Assembly: GCA_041685045.1 (NCBI GenBank)
Contig: JAWLGP010000009.1
Coordinates: forward strand, 1-64,000
DNA length: 64,000 bases
Source: Thiohalomonas sp041685045
GTDB lineage: Bacteria; Pseudomonadota; Gammaproteobacteria; Thiohalomonadales; Thiohalomonadaceae
Reading direction: 5' to 3'
The translations under genes and the position numbers were made by a program. Positions 51,463-59,908 of the stretch are shown one piece after another; the stretch's first letter is position 1, and every line of letters starts with the position of its first letter. Under the pieces are notes generated by a model. That model saw nothing but the letters and a program-made list of their open reading frames with translations, was not told where the DNA came from and did not search any database.

Positions 51463-52245
51463 TCAACTCAGGTCAGGGTAGATAAGGTCCAGTCCGCACT
51501 GGAGCCGTTCCAGATAGGCGATGGCTTCGTCGATCATGGATGACGGGATGATGGAGCCGTGTTGCGGCAGGATGCCCCGAATCGGCAGGTCGCGCATGCG
51601 CCGGGCAAATCCCCGGGCGGCGACCCCGGACGCCATGTAGTCCACATGGAAGAGGTCCATGCTGGCGGCGTGCTCGTCGAAGTCCTCCACCACCAGCCGC
51701 CAATCGCTTTCCACCGCGGCGAAGATGTCGCCGGAGAAGAGCAGGCCACTGGCGCTGTCGAAAGTGGCGAAGGCCATGGGGGAGTGCAGAAACGGCGCAC
51801 CGACGAAGCGCAGGTTGCCCCCGGCGAGTGGCAACACCGGCTCCGCCTCGATATCGTGCAGCCGATAGCCGCTGACGCCGTAGTGCGGCAGCAGCACCTC
51901 GGTGCGCGGGCTGGTGTAGACCGTCAACGCCGGATTCAGGGCCAGCCAGTCGGGCAGGCAGGCGGCGACGTCCGGGTCCTGGTGGCAGATGATCAGCCCG
52001 GTCACCCGTTCCGGCGGCAGCAGGGCGGCGACGCTGTCGCGGACTTGCGCAAAGTAGCCGCGGCTGCCCGGGTCCACCAGCAGCGCCTGCTCGGCATCGA
52101 GGATCAGATAGGTGTTGCAGTGGAAGGCGGTCTCGTCCCTGATTCCCACCCAATACACCCGGTGGTCGCCCCGCGCAAACAGCAGGACCGGCCCGTCGGG
52201 TACGGTAGGGGCACCGGCCACGGCGGCGTCGAAGTCGAGGTTCAT
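51463..52245 (-). CDS. ODP-like metallo-beta-lactamase-fold diiron sensor protein
   Basis: A 260-residue protein of the metallo-beta-lactamase fold, closest by motif to the ODP (oxygen-binding diiron protein) group related to flavodiiron proteins: FHCNTYLILDAEQALLVDPG, the altered metal motif CHQDPDVAACLPDWL in place of HxHxDH, FLHSPMAFATFD and LLFSGDIFAA. ODP proteins bind O2 at a diiron site and signal to chemotaxis or cyclic-di-GMP proteins. There is no flavodoxin domain, so NO or O2 reductase activity is unlikely. Its stop lies at the start of the PAS-GGDEF-EAL gene. The ODP assignment is by motif only. Confidence 0.8.
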   Translation of the reverse strand: MNLDFDAAVAGAPTVPDGPVLLFARGDHRVYWVGIRDETAFHCNTYLILDAEQALLVDPGSRGYFAQVRDSVAALLPPERVTGLIICHQDPDVAACLPDWLALNPALTVYTSPRTEVLLPHYGVSGYRLHDIEAEPVLPLAGGNLRFVGAPFLHSPMAFATFDSASGLLFSGDIFAAVESDWRLVVEDFDEHAASMDLFHVDYMASGVAARGFARRMRDLPIRGILPQHGSIIPSSMIDEAIAYLERLQCGLDLIYPDLS

Positions 52246-52376
52246 GAACTTTCTTCAAGCTGTAACCGACACCCGCCATCTTACCACCAGCCCCGGTCGG
52301 ATTGCGCGAACGGTGTCGCCGCTGCGCGCCGAACCGGCAAGGCGTGCCGCGGTCTTTCCCCCGAACCGATGGCAAG

Positions 52377-52405
52377 CTGTCATCGAACGGTCATCAGCCT
52401 GTAAC
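52377..52405 (+). promoter_or_regulatory. Pho box upstream of phoB
   Basis: Three 7-base repeats in 11-base register: CTGTCAT (52377), CGGTCAT (52388) and CTGTAAC (52399), separated by 4-base spacers. This matches the PhoB binding consensus and predicts autoactivation of phoBR under phosphate limitation. phoB starts 49 bases further on. Confidence 0.82.
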
Positions 52406-52453
52406 ATTGGTCCCCTTTAATGCGCCTGGAACCGCCACTCAGGTGATGGAATC

Positions 52454-53146
52454 ATGACAGGCAAGACGATCCTGCTCGTGGAAGACGAGCCCGCGATTCG
52501 AACCATGGTCACCATGGCGCTTGAGCGTGCCGGGTTTACTACAATGGAGGCCGCTGATGCGACCGAAGCCGAGCATCTGCTCGCCGACCGGCGCCCTGAC
52601 CTGCTGCTGCTCGACTGGATGCTGCCCGGTACCAGCGGGATCGAGCTGGCCCGCCGCCTCCGGAAGGACGACTACACCAAGGACCTCCCGGTGATCATGC
52701 TGACCGCCCGTAGCGAAGAGGACGACCGGATCCGTGGGTTGGAGGTGGGCGCCGACGACTACCTGACCAAGCCGTTCTCGCCGCGGGAACTCATCGCCCG
52801 CATCAACGCCGTGCTGCGCCGGACGGTCGGTGACAGTGCGGGCGGTCTGCTGGAGGCGGAAGGTCTGTTGCTGGACGGCAACAGCCACCGGGTGACCGCC
52901 GACGGTCAGGGCGTCGACATCGGGCCGACCGAGTTCCGTCTGTTGCGCTTTTTCATGTCGCACCCGGAGCGGGTCTACAGCCGCACCCAGTTGCTGGACA
53001 TGGTTTGGAGCCGGGGCGCTTTCGTCGAGGAACGCACGGTAGACGTCCACATTCGCCGCCTGCGCAAGGCCCTGGAGCCGACCGGTCATGACCGCCTGGT
53101 GCAGACCGTGCGCGGGGCCGGCTACCGTTTCTCCTGTCAGGGGTGA
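52454..53146 (+). CDS. phoB: Phosphate regulon response regulator PhoB
   Basis: A 230-residue OmpR-type regulator. The receiver domain carries phospho-acceptor D54 (LLLDWMLPG), acidic pocket VEDEP and K in DDYLTKPFSPREL. The C-terminal winged helix (about 130-228) includes EFRLLRFFMSHPERVYSRTQ and VDVHIRRLRKAL. Identity as PhoB rather than another OmpR-type regulator rests on the adjacent phoR, Pho box and pstS. It lies 6 bases before phoR. Confidence 0.94.
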   Translation: MTGKTILLVEDEPAIRTMVTMALERAGFTTMEAADATEAEHLLADRRPDLLLLDWMLPGTSGIELARRLRKDDYTKDLPVIMLTARSEEDDRIRGLEVGADDYLTKPFSPRELIARINAVLRRTVGDSAGGLLEAEGLLLDGNSHRVTADGQGVDIGPTEFRLLRFFMSHPERVYSRTQLLDMVWSRGAFVEERTVDVHIRRLRKALEPTGHDRLVQTVRGAGYRFSCQG

Positions 53147-53152
53147 CGCCGT

Positions 53153-54469
53153 TTGCCGCGGCCCTGGACCAGTGAACTGCTGCGCCTGCTGGCGATGCTC
53201 GTCGGCAGCGCCCTGGTCGGCAGCCTGTTCGATGCCGCCGGCCTTTTCACCCTCGGCGCCCTCGTCATCTACCTCGGCTGGCACGTCTACAACCTCCGCC
53301 GCCTGGAACACTGGCTGCGCCACGGCCGCAGCTACAACCCGCCGGAGGCGGCCGGGATCTGGGGCGAAATCTTCTATCTGTTCTGGGGCGTGCAGCAGCG
53401 CGCCCGCGCGCGCAAGCGCAAACTCGCGGCCATCCTGAGCCAGTTCCAGGAGGCGACCTCAGCCATGCCGGACGCCACTGTGGTGCTCGGTGGCCACAAT
53501 GAAATCCAGTGGTTCAACGAGGCGGCCCGGCAACTGCTCGACCTGCATGCGGGGCAGGATGTCGGCCAGCGCGTCGACAACCTGCTGCGTCACCCGGAGT
53601 TCTCGGACTTCCTTGAAAACGGCAATGCCAAAGGCTACTTGCTGATCCCGGCTCCGGAGGCACCCGAGGTGACCTTGAGCGTCCGGGTGGTCCCCTACGG
53701 ACAGGAGCAGCGGCTGCTCGTCTTGCGTGATGTCAGCCAGCAGCAGCGCCTCGAACAGATGCGCCGCGATTTTGTCGCCAATGTCTCCCACGAGCTGCGA
53801 ACGCCACTGACGGTCCTGGCCGGCTTTCTCGAGACCATGCTGGACGAGGACGACGCCTTTATCCGCCAGTGGGGCTCCTCTTTGCAGCTGATGCAGCAGC
53901 AGACCCGGCGCATGCAGCACATCGTCGAAGACCTGCTGCTTTTGTCGCGTCTGGAGACCGATCGCACCCGCCCGCCACACTCCCCGGTGCCGGTCGAGGC
54001 GCTGCTCGCCGCCCTCCGCGAGGATGCCGAGCAACTCTCCGGCGAAAAACAGACCATCTCCCTCGAAGTGGAAGCGGGGCTTGGCCTGTATGGCGCCGAC
54101 CGCGAGCTGCACAGCGCGTTTGCCAACCTGATCACCAATGCGGTCCGCTACACGCCCGAGAGTGGCCGTATCACCATTCGCTGGTGGTCCGACCGGGACG
54201 GCGCCCACTTTGCGGTAAGCGACACCGGCATCGGCATCGACGCGCGCCACATCCCGCGTCTGACCGAACGTTTTTACCGGGTTGATGTCGGCCGCTCGCG
54301 CGACGTCGGCGGGACGGGATTGGGGTTGGCCATCGTCAAGCACGTCTTGAATCGCCACGAGGCGCACCTGCGCATCGACAGCCGGCCGGGCAAGGGCAGT
54401 ACCTTCCGCATCGACTTTCCGGCTGCCCTGGTTTGGCGCGGTGACCAAACCGCCACGGAACCCGCTTGA
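53153..54469 (+). CDS. phoR: Phosphate sensor kinase PhoR
   Basis: A 438-residue inner-membrane histidine kinase. Two closely spaced N-terminal helices (LLAMLVGSALVGSLFDAAGL, FTLGALVIYLGWHVY) lack a periplasmic sensor loop, as in E. coli PhoR. A PAS domain (about 85-200) precedes H213 in FVANVSHELRTPL and the ATPase motifs NLITNAVRYTP, DTGIGID and GGTGLGLAIVKHVL. Without a sensor domain it should read phosphate status through the Pst transporter and PhoU, neither encoded here apart from PstS. Start is TTG 53153, with GGGGTG overlapping the phoB stop. Confidence 0.93.
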   Translation: MPRPWTSELLRLLAMLVGSALVGSLFDAAGLFTLGALVIYLGWHVYNLRRLEHWLRHGRSYNPPEAAGIWGEIFYLFWGVQQRARARKRKLAAILSQFQEATSAMPDATVVLGGHNEIQWFNEAARQLLDLHAGQDVGQRVDNLLRHPEFSDFLENGNAKGYLLIPAPEAPEVTLSVRVVPYGQEQRLLVLRDVSQQQRLEQMRRDFVANVSHELRTPLTVLAGFLETMLDEDDAFIRQWGSSLQLMQQQTRRMQHIVEDLLLLSRLETDRTRPPHSPVPVEALLAALREDAEQLSGEKQTISLEVEAGLGLYGADRELHSAFANLITNAVRYTPESGRITIRWWSDRDGAHFAVSDTGIGIDARHIPRLTERFYRVDVGRSRDVGGTGLGLAIVKHVLNRHEAHLRIDSRPGKGSTFRIDFPAALVWRGDQTATEPA

Positions 54470-54481
54470 CGCTCTGTTGCA

Positions 54482-54521
54482 GTGTCACCAAAGCGTCAAC
54501 GCCCGGTCACATCTCTGTCAT
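54482..54521 (+). promoter_or_regulatory. Tandem Pho boxes upstream of pstS
   Basis: Four 7-base repeats at exact 11-base intervals: GTGTCAC (54482), GCGTCAA (54493), CGGTCAC (54504) and CTGTCAT (54515). This is two Pho boxes in tandem, implying strong PhoB activation of pstS. Confidence 0.85.
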
Positions 54522-54580
54522 GCAGGTTCCCCATGATGTCTCTCAGATTCTCAACACATAGCGAGTAAGGAGCCTTATCC

Positions 54581-55555
54581 ATGAAGTCTCTCCAGCTGAT
54601 TGCGGCGACCGGTCTGTTGGCCGGCGCCCTGTTGGGCGGCCAGGCCGCCGCCGAGCCGAAGGTCGATGCGGCCCTGACCGACTACACCCGCGCCAGCGGC
54701 GTCTCCGGCAACCTCTCCAGCGTCGGTTCCGACACCCTGGCCAACCTGATGACGCTCTGGGCCGAAGAGTTCAAGCGCGTCTACCCCAACGTCAACATTC
54801 AGATCCAGGCCGCCGGTTCTTCCACGGCACCACCGGCCCTGACCGAGGGCACGTCGAACCTGGGGCCGATGAGCCGCAAGATGAAGGACAAGGAGCTCGA
54901 GGCGTTCGAAAGAAAATTCGGCTACAAGCCGACCGCCGTTCCGGTCGCCATCGACGCCCTGGCCGTATTTGCCCACAAGGACAACCCGATCAAGGGCATG
55001 ACCATCGCCGAAGTCGACGCCGTTTTCTCCGCCACCCGCAAGTGCGGCGGTGCCGCCGATATCAACAACTGGGGCCAGCTCGGTCTCGGCGGCAAGCTGG
55101 GCGCCATGGACATCCAGCTCTACGGCCGCAACTCGGTCTCCGGTACCTACGGGTATTTCAAGAAACACGCGCTGTGCAAGGGTGACTACAAGAACGCCGT
55201 GAACGAACAGCCGGGTTCCGCCTCGGTGGTGCAGGCGGTCTCCGCCTCCATTAACGGCATCGGTTACTCCGGCGTCGGCTACAAGACCTCCGGCGTGCGC
55301 ACCGTGCCGCTGACCAAGAATGAAGGCGACAAGTTCGTGGACGCCACTCCGGAGAACGCGCTGACCGGCGAGTACCCGCTCTCCCGATTCCTGTACGTCT
55401 ACGTGAACAAGCACCCGAACAGGCCGCTGCCGCCGCTGGAGCGCGAGTTCATCAAGCTGGTGATGTCGAAGGTCGGTCAGACCGTGGTGGTGAAGGACGG
55501 CTACATCCCGCTGCCGGCCAAGGTCGCCGAGCAGTACCTGGCCAAGTTGCAGTAA
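54581..55555 (+). CDS. pstS: Periplasmic phosphate-binding protein PstS
   Basis: A 324-residue phosphate-binding protein. Signal peptide MKSLQLIAATGLLAGALLGG...AAA is followed by the phosphate site motifs SSVGSDTLANLM, AGSSTAPPALTEGTSNLGPM and GRNSVSGTYGYFKKHALC. It delivers phosphate to the PstCAB importer, but pstC, pstA, pstB and phoU do not follow; a terminator closes the gene 24 bases after its stop. It is therefore a monocistronic pstS whose transporter is encoded elsewhere. AAGGAG precedes the ATG. Confidence 0.93.
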   Translation: MKSLQLIAATGLLAGALLGGQAAAEPKVDAALTDYTRASGVSGNLSSVGSDTLANLMTLWAEEFKRVYPNVNIQIQAAGSSTAPPALTEGTSNLGPMSRKMKDKELEAFERKFGYKPTAVPVAIDALAVFAHKDNPIKGMTIAEVDAVFSATRKCGGAADINNWGQLGLGGKLGAMDIQLYGRNSVSGTYGYFKKHALCKGDYKNAVNEQPGSASVVQAVSASINGIGYSGVGYKTSGVRTVPLTKNEGDKFVDATPENALTGEYPLSRFLYVYVNKHPNRPLPPLEREFIKLVMSKVGQTVVVKDGYIPLPAKVAEQYLAKLQ

Positions 55556-55578
55556 ACGTCGGGTTCCCCCCTGACGCG

Positions 55579-55606
55579 GGCGCCTCCTCCTGGGGGCGCC
55601 TTTTTT
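55579..55606 (+). terminator. Intrinsic terminator of pstS
   Basis: GGCGCC at 55579-55584 pairs with GGCGCC at 55595-55600, extended by CC/GG pairs around TCCT, and is followed by TTTTTT (55601-55606). Confidence 0.88.
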
Positions 55607-56165
55607 AATTCAACAGGATTAACAGGATGTTTTCAGGATTAACAGGATGGTTACTTGGGCCAAAGCACCCGCCCACGCGGCAGTAGACGTCGGTGTTTCC
55701 TTGAACCCGGCGCCTTTTATTCAACAGGATTAACAGGATGTTTTCAGGATTAACAGGATGGTTACTTGGGCCAAAGCACCCGCCCACGCGGCAGTAGACG
55801 TCGGTGTCCCTGAGCCCGGCGCGTTTTATTCAACAGGATTATTAACAGGATGTTTTCAGGACGAACAGGATGGTTACTTGGGCCAAAGCACCTGCCCACG
55901 CGGCAGTAGACGTCGGTGTTTCCCTGACGCCGGCGCCCTTTTATTCAACAGGATTAACAGGATGTTTTCAGGATTAACAGGATGATTACTTGGGCCAGAG
56001 CACCTGCCCTCGCGGCAGTAGGTGTCGGTGTTTCCCTGACGCGGGCCCTTTTCAATTCAACGGATTATCAAGATGTGTTCGGGATGAACAGGAGAGTCAA
56101 CCTGGGCCAAAGCACCCTGTAATCCATCCTGTTCATCCTGAAAAATCCTGTCAATCCTGTTCTAT
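55607..56165. repeat. Tandem array of about 112-bp units built on CAACAGGATTAACAGGAT
   Basis: Five units start ATTCAAC at 55608, 55719, 55828, 55943 and 56055 (spacings 109-115). Each has AACAGGATTAACAGGATG, TTTTCAGGATTAACAGGATG, ACTTGGGCCAAAGCACC and CGCGGCAGTAGACGTCGGTG, and ends with CCCTGACGC(C/G)GGCGCC plus T-rich DNA that copies the region around the pstS terminator. The last unit is diverged and ends in an inverted TCCTGTTCATCCTG block. Nothing gene-like; the remaining 175 bases to the PilZ gene hold only its terminator. Confidence 0.82.
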
Positions 56166-56289
56166 CGCTCTCGTGCCTTGCCCAGAGCCCCCCGGCCCCG
56201 AAAGTGCGGCCCGCTCCACAGATTTGCCCGGCGACTCTGCCGGCGGCGCATTTTTGCGGTTGCCACTTGTCGAAACCGTTGGTCCCAAA

Positions 56290-56321
56290 CGAAAACGCCC
56301 CGCGGGGCGGGGCGTTTCGAC
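56290..56321 (-). terminator. Terminator of the PilZ-like gene
   Basis: CGAAAACGCCCC (56290-56301) and GGGGCGTTTCG (about 56309-56319) form a strong GC hairpin just past the minus-strand stop at 56342, followed on that strand by TTTTCGTTT. It could act in both directions. Confidence 0.7.
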
Positions 56322-56341
56322 AGGAGCGCGACCGGAGCTGT

Positions 56342-56725
56342 TCAGGGTGTAGCGGGTGTTCGTGGTGCCAGACTTCCCGGGAGGGCGCGCGCCAGGCTGG
56401 CCAGGGCCCGGGCCGGCTTCAGCCGCTCGGCCACGCAGCGCATCACTTTTCCGACTTCGTTTTCCGTCGCAATCAGACGCAGACGCGTCTCGCCGGCATT
56501 CACCGAAATCACTTCGGCCGACAGTCGGTGGACGTGGTTCTGGCCGTTGGCGCAGTAGGAACAGGTCACCTCGACTTCGGCATGGGGTGGCAGCAGGATG
56601 CAGCCGGTATCGACCACCATCTCCTTCTCCTGAAGGGTCACGGCGGTCGCACGCACCAGCCCCAGCGGCCGGTAGTTCAGGATCAAATGGACTCTATCCG
56701 GTAAAGGCTTCGCACGATTCGGCAT
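56342..56725 (-). CDS. PilZ-like domain protein
   Basis: A 127-residue protein whose first 100 residues have the beta-strand pattern of PilZ domains (LILNYRPLGLVRATAVTLQE, MVVDTGCILLPPHAEVEVTC, HRLSAEVISVNAGETRLRLI). The classical cyclic-di-GMP ligands RxxxR and (D/N)xSxxG are not clearly present; VVDTG may be the remnant of the second. It may therefore be a degenerate, protein-binding PilZ. A CxxC pair (CSYC) is unusual. The start is fixed by AAGGAAAA upstream of the ATG. Divergent from the thioredoxin/CcdA-like gene. Confidence 0.6.
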   Translation of the reverse strand: MPNRAKPLPDRVHLILNYRPLGLVRATAVTLQEKEMVVDTGCILLPPHAEVEVTCSYCANGQNHVHRLSAEVISVNAGETRLRLIATENEVGKVMRCVAERLKPARALASLARALPGSLAPRTPATP

Positions 56726-56966
56726 TTTGGTTTTCCTTACATTCGTTATAGTGGTGTGATTCCCGCGGGTGGCTGAATTGAAAGTGACGGGATGCAGCCG
56801 AAAATGGGCCGTCGGGTCCTGATAAAGCTAGCCAATTCCGTTGCACTTTCCAGTTGAAGCCTAACGAGATCAGGTGAGAAAAACGTGTATTCAGGCCACA
56901 AATAGCGCAATCACTGGACAAAAACAGTGAAAAGCCAAATCACGTACTAACTTGGGATAGTGGCAG

Positions 56967-58235
56967 ATGACCGGTTTTTCATTAATTCGGAAAATTCTAA
57001 TATTCTTCACGTTGGTCGCGGCGGCTGGCTTGTCGGCCGCCCGTGAAGCGCCGGTGTGGACCGAGGTGGAGGCGGGGGAGGCGACCGTACACCTTTATTT
57101 CTATTGGTCCCGCTACTGCCCTCACTGCCATGAGGCGCAGCCTTTCATCGAAAAACTGGCCATGGAGCGTCCCTGGGTGGCCGTGCACTCGATGGAAGTG
57201 ACCAGTTCGGCCGAAAATCGCAGCCGCTACCAGGAGATGGCCGCGGGCTTCGGGGAGGAAGCCAACTCGGTACCGGCCTTCTTCTTCTGCGGCAACATGG
57301 TCGTCGGTTATGACAGTCCCGCAGGTATCGGCGCGCAGCTGGCCGCAGGTCTGGCGAATTGCCGGGAGGCGGCGCTCGCCGGGTACGATTCATTGCCGGA
57401 CGAAGGGGCCGCAGCGGCGTCACCCTTGCCCGACGACCTTCGCGACCTCTCGCTGCCGCTGCTGACGGCGGCCATCGCCGGGCTGGACGCCTTCAATCCC
57501 TGCGCCTTTTTCGTGCTGCTGTTCCTGCTCAGCCTGCTGGTCCATGTCGGCAGTCGGGGCCGCATGCTCCTGATCGGGGGTGTGTTCGTCTTCTTCTCCG
57601 GCCTGATCTACTTCCTCTTCATGGCCGCCTGGCTGAACGTGTTTCTGCTGTTCGGACAGATCCGGGCGGTGACGCTGGTGGCCGGCCTGGTGGCGGTCGG
57701 CATGGCGCTGCTCAACGTGAAGGACTTCTTCCGCCCCGGTGTCGGACCCTCCCTGTCGATCTCCGATGACGCGAAACCCGGTCTGTACCGCCGGGTGCGT
57801 GGCCTGTTGCACGCCGAGCGCATGCCGACCCTGCTGGTCGGCACCGTGGCCCTGGCGATCGCCGCCAACAGCTACGAGCTGCTCTGCACCTCGGGCCTGC
57901 CGATGCTCTATACCCGCATCCTCACCCTGGAGGCGCTGCCGGCAGCGAGTTATTACCTCTATCTGGTGCTCTACAACCTGATCTACGTCATCCCCCTGGC
58001 GATCATCGTGCTGCTGTTCACCTACACCCTCGGCAGCCGCAAGCTCCAGCCGCAGGAGGGGCGGGTGCTGAAGCTGGTCTCCGGCCTGATGATGCTCGGC
58101 CTCGGCCTGGTGCTGCTGGTCGACCCCAACCAGCTGCAGAACCTGTGGGTCGGCGGCGGCATCGTGGTCGGCGCCCTCCTCGTGGGGCTGGTCACCTGGT
58201 GGCGGGGTCGCAACGCGATCGGGCATATCGCCTGA
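56967..58235 (+). CDS. Thioredoxin-fold protein fused to CcdA/DsbD-like membrane domain
   Basis: A 422-residue protein: signal or anchor helix (LIRKILIFFTLVAAAGLSAA), periplasmic thioredoxin-like domain with C51-P-H-C54 and the cis-proline loop NSVPAFFFCG, then six to seven membrane helices from about residue 165. Two membrane cysteines, C179 in DAFNPCAFF and C307 in SYELLCTSG, sit where CcdA/DsbD relatives carry their redox pair. It could move electrons from cytoplasmic thioredoxin to a periplasmic disulfide substrate. Domain order differs from DsbD (C-terminal thioredoxin). The substrate is unknown; no cytochrome-maturation genes are nearby. Confidence 0.82.
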   Translation: MTGFSLIRKILIFFTLVAAAGLSAAREAPVWTEVEAGEATVHLYFYWSRYCPHCHEAQPFIEKLAMERPWVAVHSMEVTSSAENRSRYQEMAAGFGEEANSVPAFFFCGNMVVGYDSPAGIGAQLAAGLANCREAALAGYDSLPDEGAAAASPLPDDLRDLSLPLLTAAIAGLDAFNPCAFFVLLFLLSLLVHVGSRGRMLLIGGVFVFFSGLIYFLFMAAWLNVFLLFGQIRAVTLVAGLVAVGMALLNVKDFFRPGVGPSLSISDDAKPGLYRRVRGLLHAERMPTLLVGTVALAIAANSYELLCTSGLPMLYTRILTLEALPAASYYLYLVLYNLIYVIPLAIIVLLFTYTLGSRKLQPQEGRVLKLVSGLMMLGLGLVLLVDPNQLQNLWVGGGIVVGALLVGLVTWWRGRNAIGHIA

Positions 58236-58261
58236 CGGCAACGGTAGCGGCGCCTCCGACC

Positions 58262-58981
58262 GCCTATTCAACAGGATTTACAGGATTTTTCAGGATTAAC
58301 AGGATGGAATAAACGAAAACCATGGGATTGGCGTTTTCGTTTCGGTTCGTAGGATGTGGTGAGGTTGCGAACCGCATCCTTCGCGATTTGCGAGGTGGCC
58401 CCTGTCGCTGGGGCGGGCTATGTGGTTCTCAACCCCAGACGTCGATGGGCAAAGCGCAGTGTGCCCATCGAAGACCGGTTGATGGGCACGTCGCTCTCGC
58501 TCCTTTGCCCATCCTACGCGGCTGCCCTATTCAACAGGATTTACAGGATTTTTCAGGATTAACAGGATGGAATAAACGGGAAACCACGGGATTGGCGTTT
58601 TCGTTTCGGTTCGAGGATGTGGTGAGCTTGCGAACCGCATCATTCGCGATTTGCGAGGTGGCCCCTGTCGTTGGGGCGGGGTATGTGGTTCTCAACCCCA
58701 GGCCGGTTGATGGGCACGTCGCTCTCGCTCCTTTGCCCATCCTACGCGGCTGCCCTATTCAACAGGATTTACAGGATTTTTCAGGATTAACAGGATGGAA
58801 TAAACGGGAAACCACGGGATTGGCGTTCTCGTTTCGGTTCGTAGGATGTGGTGAGCTTGCGAACCGCATCATTCGCGATTTGCGTGGTGGCCCCTGTCGC
58901 TGGGGCGGGCTATGTGGTTCTCAACCCCAGGCCGGTTGATGGGCACGTCGCTCTCGCTCCTTTGCCCATCCTACGCGGCTG
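58262..58981. repeat. Composite array: three units of about 225-263 bp
   Basis: Units start ATTCAACAGGATTTACAGGA at 58266, 58529 and 58757. Each strings together, in the same order, an AGGATTTTTCAGGATTAACA block, GGGATTGGCGTTTTCGTTTC, a GTAGGATGTGGTGAG...GCGAACCGCATC block, and a GATGGGCACGTCGCTCTCGC / TTTGCCCATCCTAC block. The first unit carries an additional GATGGGCAAAGCG arm. No protein is encoded; the open frame through it is repetitive. It occupies the whole 760-base gap. Confidence 0.82.
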
Positions 58982-58995
58982 TTGAATTACTTGCC

Positions 58996-59781
58996 TCAGC
59001 GAAACAAGCCGCCGTTGGCCTTGCGCAGGCGCTTCAGCAATGCCTTGAACTCGATGCCGGTCTGCGCCTCCAGCTCGGCGGCACGCTCGCCCAGATGACG
59101 CAGGTCGCGCCGATCGAGGCCGCCGCGGCGCACCAGACCGATGATGTTGTCCTTGCCTTCGACCGGCAGCAGCAGGGTCGGGCCGCCGAAGCAGCGGCTC
59201 ACCTGTTCCGCGATATCCTCCACGCTCAGGTAATCGGCCGACCAGAGATTCATGGCCAGCACGCCGCCGCCGGTCAGCAGATCCCGGCACGCCTCCAGAA
59301 ACGGGCTGCCACACACCGAGGTGTCGATCCCGCCTGCATCGAAGGCGTCGACCAGGATCAAGTCATAGGTCGGCTTGGCCGGCAGCCGCGCCACGTGGCG
59401 GACGGCGTCGTCGAGGTGAACCGTCAGCCGCGGGTCTTCCGGCAGGGCGAAGCAGCGGCGCGCGGTATCGTAGACGGCCTCCCGGTACTCCACGGCCTCC
59501 ACCCGGCAATCGGGAAGGGCGTGCAACAGGAACTTCGCCAATGAGCCGCCCCCCAGTCCCACCAGCAGGGCCCGTTGCGGGGCGCCGCTGAACAGCAGCG
59601 CCCCGACCATGGCCCGGGTGTAGGAGAGCACGAGGCGGACCGGGTCGCTGGGGTCCATTGCGCTCTGCTTCGGCTCGGTTCCGAAGTGCAGGCTGCGCTC
59701 GAAGCGGTCCTCGACCACCTCGATAAGGCCGTGTTCGTCCCGGCTGCAGTGGACCAGTCTTCCGCCGTATTTTTTCGTCAT
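58996..59781 (-). CDS. Spermidine synthase-like methyltransferase-fold protein
   Basis: A 261-residue Rossmann-fold protein of the spermidine synthase superfamily: RALLVGLGGGSLAKFLLHAL is the nucleotide-binding glycine loop, VEAVEYREAVYDTARRCF the acidic loop, and YDLILVDAFDAGGID the active-site region. True SpeE uses decarboxylated S-adenosylmethionine and putrescine; this protein lacks the usual GGEG and carries GGGS, as do many SpeE-like proteins of unsettled function. No speD is nearby. It is alone, convergent on the repeat array, and divergent from the YgjP-like gene. Confidence 0.8.
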   Translation of the reverse strand: MTKKYGGRLVHCSRDEHGLIEVVEDRFERSLHFGTEPKQSAMDPSDPVRLVLSYTRAMVGALLFSGAPQRALLVGLGGGSLAKFLLHALPDCRVEAVEYREAVYDTARRCFALPEDPRLTVHLDDAVRHVARLPAKPTYDLILVDAFDAGGIDTSVCGSPFLEACRDLLTGGGVLAMNLWSADYLSVEDIAEQVSRCFGGPTLLLPVEGKDNIIGLVRRGGLDRRDLRHLGERAAELEAQTGIEFKALLKRLRKANGGLFR

Positions 59782-59908
59782 CGCGCCATTCTAACCGGCC
59801 CTGCTCCCGATAGTGACACCCCAAATTCAGTGCCATTTGCACCTGGCAGACTCTTGCGGTTGGCCGGCTCTATAATGGTGCTCAGGGAGGATCCCGGCCA
59901 GGGAGGGG

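Noticed and set aside
58322..58939. 205-codon open frame through the composite repeat array
   Set aside because: Its translation is a threefold repeat of the DNA units, with no domain and no ribosome site.
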